From: Chloroflexota bacterium
GTDB lineage: Bacteria; Chloroflexota; Anaerolineae; Promineifilales; Promineifilaceae
DNA: 7,669 nt
NCBI GenBank assembly: GCA_008501785.1
Contig: QQUD01000611.1
Coordinates: forward strand, 1-7,669
Reading direction: 5' to 3'
Positions 4,658 through 7,669 of the stretch are shown here, one piece after another; the stretch's first letter is position 1, and each line of letters opens with the position of its first letter. The position numbers were made by a program, and so were the translations under genes. The notes under the pieces were generated by a model. The model did not search any database. It was not told the DNA's origin and saw only the letters and a program-made list of their open reading frames with translations.

Positions 4658-5827
4658 TTGCCCTACCCCTTCACCAAACAAGAGGATGCAATGACGGCAG
4701 AAGCTGGTAAACTCGCCGCTTCACTTGATTTGGAGAAGGGTCCGATCATGCATGTGGCGCTTTTCCAACGTGGACCCGCCCAGCCGGTGCGCCTGTTTGT
4801 GACGGTGCATCATCTGGCAATTGACGGCGTTTCCTGGCGACCGCTGCTGGAAGATTTGGAAACGGTTTATACTCAAATCCGAAACAAGCAGCCGGTTTCA
4901 TTGCCACCAAAGAGCAGTTCTTTCAAGCAGTGGTCTGAAAAATTGGTGGATTGGGTTGGGACAGAAGCGCTTGCCCTGAGCGCAGCCGAAGTGGCCGTTT
5001 CCGCCACCCGACACGGGCAATCCGCCAACAGCACAAACAGCATCTCATTCAATCCCAACGGTGCAAACAGCGTCAGTGACACGCATACAGTTTCCGTCAA
5101 ACTCAACACCGACGAAACCCGCGCCCTGCTGCAAGACGTGCCAAATGCCTACAACACAAACATCAATGATGCGCTGTTGACGGCTGCTGCGCTTGCCTTT
5201 GCGCCTGGGAGTGAAAACGGCCGTTTATCCATCACCCTCGAAGGGCATGGGCGTGAAGAAGAAGTCGTTAGCGGCGTAGACCTTACCCGCACGGTGGGTT
5301 GGTTCACGACACACTACCCGGTTCATTTAGAGACACCAAACAGTGAACCAGGTGCAGCGCTCAAAGCAATTAAAGAACAACTGCGCCAGGTACCCAGCAA
5401 AGGACTCAGCTACGGCGTACTGCGCTATTTGGGAAGTGATTCGCCGCTGACAGATCAACCAGAACCAGAGGTTCTTTTCAATTATTTGGGACAGTTTGAG
5501 CGGTCGCTGCCGCCTTCGGAATTGTTTAAGTTGGTACGGCCGTTACAAGCTGACATCAGCCCCCGCAACCAACGCCCCCACACCCTCGAAATAAACGCCG
5601 TGATCATGGCCGATCAGCTGCACATCGACTGGACCTTCAGCCCACAGCGCATCACCATTGCCGACGTGCAAACCCTGGCAAACAATTTCATTGCCGAACT
5701 GCGTGACCTTATCGACCATTGCACATCCGTCGAAATCACCGAATCCACGCTATCCGACTTCGACCTCGTTGATTTTGACACTGACTCATTCGACCAACTG
5801 GCTGACATGCTCAGTAGTCAACTCTAG
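4658..5827 (+). CDS. NRPS epimerization (E) domain, 5'-truncated C-terminal end of a synthetase
   Basis: This is the C-terminal end of a nonribosomal peptide synthetase, carrying an E domain that would convert the L-residue at the peptide end to the D-form on the carrier protein. Counting from 4658, the core motifs are HHLAIDGVSWR (51-61, with the HHxxxDG active site intact), INDALLTAA (169-177), EGHGRE (195-200), RTVGWFTTHYP (211-221), PSKGLSYG (246-253) and FNYLGQ (274-279). The first motif and everything before it (condensation, adenylation and carrier domains) are missing, cut at the IS edge. The frame is closed by TAA at 4646. A stub could still be made from ATG 4691, which by chance has GAGG just upstream, but it would have no carrier domain to act on. 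The acidic C-terminal tail ending in LADMLSSQL could be a docking region for the next protein. Confidence 0.88.
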   Translation: MPYPFTKQEDAMTAEAGKLAASLDLEKGPIMHVALFQRGPAQPVRLFVTVHHLAIDGVSWRPLLEDLETVYTQIRNKQPVSLPPKSSSFKQWSEKLVDWVGTEALALSAAEVAVSATRHGQSANSTNSISFNPNGANSVSDTHTVSVKLNTDETRALLQDVPNAYNTNINDALLTAAALAFAPGSENGRLSITLEGHGREEEVVSGVDLTRTVGWFTTHYPVHLETPNSEPGAALKAIKEQLRQVPSKGLSYGVLRYLGSDSPLTDQPEPEVLFNYLGQFERSLPPSELFKLVRPLQADISPRNQRPHTLEINAVIMADQLHIDWTFSPQRITIADVQTLANNFIAELRDLIDHCTSVEITESTLSDFDLVDFDTDSFDQLADMLSSQL

Positions 5828-5836
5828 CTCAAAATC

Positions 5837-5896
5837 GGAGAGGAGGCTTTAGCCGGAACGGATCATGTAAGCCGTTCCGGCTAAAGCCTCCTCTCC
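5837..5896. repeat. 60-bp perfect hairpin between two NRPS genes
   Basis: A 25-bp arm (5837-5861, from GGAGAGGAGG to CCGGAACGG) is repeated without any mismatch as its reverse complement at 5872-5896, around a 10-base loop (ATCATGTAAG). It begins nine bases after the stop codon of the E-domain ORF. There is no T-run after it, so it is not a typical intrinsic terminator. It looks like a REP or small MITE-like palindrome, and in RNA it would form a very stable stem that could stabilise the upstream 3' end or reduce read-through. Confidence 0.9.
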
Positions 5897-5910
5897 ACAA
5901 ATATGGACCA

Positions 5911-5928
5911 GCTTCGTTGTGGCGAAGC
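5911..5928. repeat. Small stem-loop before the second NRPS gene
   Basis: GCTTCG (5911-5916) pairs with CGAAGC (5923-5928) around a 6-base loop. It lies 15 bases before the ATG at 5944, in the leader of the second NRPS gene, next to the large hairpin. The ribosome-binding region is otherwise weak (only a GAG about ten bases upstream of the ATG), so this fold might affect start efficiency. Confidence 0.5.
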
Positions 5929-5943
5929 ACGAGAATAAGCTTT

Positions 5944-7669
5944 ATGAAGAAAATGGAAAATGTTGCCGACATCTATCCCCTGACGCCGACACAGCAGGGG
6001 ATTTTGTATCATACGATTCGCGCACCTGAAAGCGAAGTTTACTTTGAGCAAATCCGCTGTATGTTGGATGGACCGCTGGATGTATTAAAAATGCAAGCTG
6101 CCTGGGATACGGTTGTTGAACGGCATCCAGTTCTGCGCACAGCGTTTTTGTGGGAAGGATTGGACACGCCACTGCAAGTTGTGCGCCAAACCGTGACCAT
6201 CCCCTGGGACATCCGCGACTGGCAAACCACAACTGAAACCGTTGAAACGCAGCTAGAGAAATTGGCAGGCGACTATCGACAAAAAGGGTTTAATCTGGCA
6301 AAAGCACCGCTGCTGCGCATGGTGCTGGTGAAATTGGCTGACGAACGGCATCATTTCATCTGGAATTTTCATCATTTGATGACAGATGGCTGGTCTACGC
6401 ATCAGATGTTTAAAGAAGCATTTGACGTGTATGAATCGCTGGTGCGTGGTGAACAACCAACCCTCCCAACCATCAAACCGTTCCGCAACTATGTCGCCTG
6501 GTTGAAGAAACAGGACAATGCTGCTGCCGAATCATTTTGGCGTGAGCAGTTGGCAGGCTTTGAAACGCCGACGCCGCTGCAAGTGGATAAACGAGGGGCG
6601 AATACAAGCATTTCCTACGCCGAAGCCGACATTCATCTCACCACCGAAACCACCGCCGCGCTCAACGCATTGGCTCGCCAAAATCGACTCACATTGGGCA
6701 CCTTGGTGCAAGGCGCATGGGCTATCCTGCTTTCCCGCTACAGCGGCGAACAAGACGTGTCTTTCGGTATCACACTTTCTGGTCGCCCCGCATCGCTGCC
6801 GGGTGTGGAAAACATGGTCGGCATGTTCATCAACACACTCCCGCTGCGAACCCCAGTCCCCGATTCCCAACCCCTATTGCCCTGGTTGGAACAACTCCAA
6901 TCACGCCAGCTTGCTGTACGCCAATACGAACACACGCCGCTGTCTAACGTGCAGCGCTGGAGTGATGTGCCTGCTGGTCAATCGCTGTTCGACAGCATTG
7001 TTGTGTTTGAAAATTACCCTGCGCCTGAGGACAACGGGCAGCAGTCGCTCACCATCAACGACATGCGCTACCGTGAGCAAAGCAACTATCCGTTGGCGCT
7101 GCTGGTTGTGCCAGATGAGCAGATGCGGCTGTTGGTGATTTACAATCAAAATCGGTTTGAGGCAGACACGATTCAACGTCTGCTTGGGCATTTGACAACA
7201 CTGCTTGCCGCCATTGCGGCTCAGCCTGAGCTTACTTTGGGGGAGTTGCCTTTACTTACGGATAGGGAGCGAATACAGATATTTAGAGAATGGAATGATA
7301 CGGCCACTTCGGCTCCGCTCAGTGCAGGCGTTTCTCTCCCCCCTGAAACGTGCATTCACAACCTCATTGCCGAGTATGGCGATACAACACCAGATAAAAC
7401 GGCCGTTTCCGCCCACGATGGCAGCTTGACCTATGCCGAACTCATCACCCGCGCCAACCAGTTAGCACACCGGCTAATCGCGCTGGGTGTTTCGCCCGGT
7501 ACCCCGGTTGGTTTGTACAGCGAACGATCAGCAGAGATGGGCGTCGGCATTTTGGGGATTATGCAGGCTGGTGGGGCCTATGTACCGTTGGACCCGGCGT
7601 ACCCACCAGAGCGCGTTGCTTTTGTGCTGGCTGACACAAATGCGCCTTTGGTTGTGTCGCAAGTACATT
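5944..7669 (+). CDS. Nonribosomal peptide synthetase, condensation domain and start of adenylation domain (open at right edge)
   Basis: The frame is open for 575 codons to the window end. Residues 9 to about 430 are a complete condensation domain: YPLTPTQQGILYH (11-23), RHPVLRTAF (60-68), the catalytic HHLMTDGWS (143-151, with His144 as the catalytic-type second His), FRNYVAWL (180-187) and LFDSIVVFENYP (348-359). YPLxPxQxG at the N-terminus and DGWS at the active site fit the subtype that accepts a peptide ending in a D-residue, which matches the E domain encoded just upstream. After a linker (LGELPLLTDRE) an adenylation domain starts at about 470, with LTYAELITRANQLA (495-508) and QAGGAYVPLDPAYPPERV (541-558). 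The substrate pocket lies beyond the window, so the amino acid cannot be predicted. The ATG at 5944 leaves a short N-tail (MKKMENVAD), as expected for a docking acceptor. It probably belongs to one assembly line with the upstream gene. Confidence 0.95.
   Translation, partial: MKKMENVADIYPLTPTQQGILYHTIRAPESEVYFEQIRCMLDGPLDVLKMQAAWDTVVERHPVLRTAFLWEGLDTPLQVVRQTVTIPWDIRDWQTTTETVETQLEKLAGDYRQKGFNLAKAPLLRMVLVKLADERHHFIWNFHHLMTDGWSTHQMFKEAFDVYESLVRGEQPTLPTIKPFRNYVAWLKKQDNAAAESFWREQLAGFETPTPLQVDKRGANTSISYAEADIHLTTETTAALNALARQNRLTLGTLVQGAWAILLSRYSGEQDVSFGITLSGRPASLPGVENMVGMFINTLPLRTPVPDSQPLLPWLEQLQSRQLAVRQYEHTPLSNVQRWSDVPAGQSLFDSIVVFENYPAPEDNGQQSLTINDMRYREQSNYPLALLVVPDEQMRLLVIYNQNRFEADTIQRLLGHLTTLLAAIAAQPELTLGELPLLTDRERIQIFREWNDTATSAPLSAGVSLPPETCIHNLIAEYGDTTPDKTAVSAHDGSLTYAELITRANQLAHRLIALGVSPGTPVGLYSERSAEMGVGILGIMQAGGAYVPLDPAYPPERVAFVLADTNAPLVVSQVH

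Larger units (their letters stand above)
300..7406. repeat. Dispersed palindromic octamer ACGGCCGT (ten exact copies)
   Basis: Exact copies start at 300, 1523, 2260, 2358, 2568, 3289, 4071, 5217, 5536 and 7399. One-mismatch copies start at 869, 1833 and 2412. Six of the exact copies extend to the palindromic decamer AACGGCCGTT. They fall in the transporter, DUF72, VanZ and both NRPS genes and in the 4.0-kb spacer. In coding regions they are read as Thr-Ala-Val, Asn-Gly-Arg or Arg-Pro, depending on the frame, so amino acid conservation does not explain them. The site contains CGGCCG (EagI-type core), so a restriction-modification or maintenance role is conceivable. Confidence 0.85.

Noticed and set aside
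5837..5896. The 60-bp hairpin as a Rho-independent terminator.
   Set aside because: The stem is far longer than usual and neither strand has a T-run after it. It is kept as a palindromic repeat with possible effects on transcripts.
6518..7138. A 206-codon plus-strand ORF within the second NRPS gene.
   Set aside because: The other frame runs uninterrupted from 5944 to the edge with condensation-domain motifs, so this is a shadow. Its Arg/Cys/Ser-rich composition also fits an off-frame reading.

Overview
The window looks bacterial, probably from the Chloroflexota (Anaerolineae-like). That assignment is low confidence. It rests on the mix of a PucC-like BCD-family transporter, ClpS, DUF72 and VanZ genes, on the many short intergenic palindromes, and on nonribosomal peptide genes in a mid-GC background. 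No rRNA, tRNA or CRISPR array is visible.

Layout. 1-178 (minus) is the first 59 codons of a ferritin. 277-1644 (minus) is a 12-helix BCD-family (PucC-like) MFS transporter. 1803-2141 (plus) is the adaptor ClpS, divergent from the transporter and with a perfect palindrome at 1701-1732 between them. 2237-3019 (minus) is a DUF72/YecE-like protein that converges on ClpS across a hairpin-forming repeat at 2161-2227. 3082-3648 (minus) is a VanZ-family membrane protein. Upstream of it, on the same strand, lies a 48-codon small ORF at 3670-3816 that I do not recognise. 3817-4127 is an AT-rich gap with promoter-like and repeated sequence. About 4128-4657 is a fragment of an ISAs1-family insertion sequence that keeps only the N-terminal 152 residues of its transposase. 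About 4658-5827 (plus) is an NRPS epimerization domain that has lost its 5' part at the IS edge. A 60-bp perfect hairpin (5837-5896) follows. 5944-7669 (plus) begins a second NRPS protein, with a complete condensation domain and the start of an adenylation domain, and runs off the right edge.

How the parts relate. The left 4 kb is a set of ordinary, mostly single-gene housekeeping or stress units. The right 3 kb is the interior of an NRPS locus: a module ending in an E domain is followed by a protein starting with a condensation domain of the kind that accepts a D-configured peptide. The upstream C-A-T part of the first module is missing here, and the IS fragment marks the break. Either the locus has decayed by IS-mediated rearrangement or the assembly is chimeric at this point.

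The most striking signal is not a gene. The palindromic octamer ACGGCCGT occurs ten times (about 0.12 expected for equal base use). It lies in genes and spacers alike, in several reading frames, and resembles a highly iterated palindrome such as cyanobacterial HIP1 but with a different sequence. A second pattern is several minus-strand genes with a TGnTATAAT-type extended -10 element placed so close to the ATG that the transcripts should be leaderless or nearly so.
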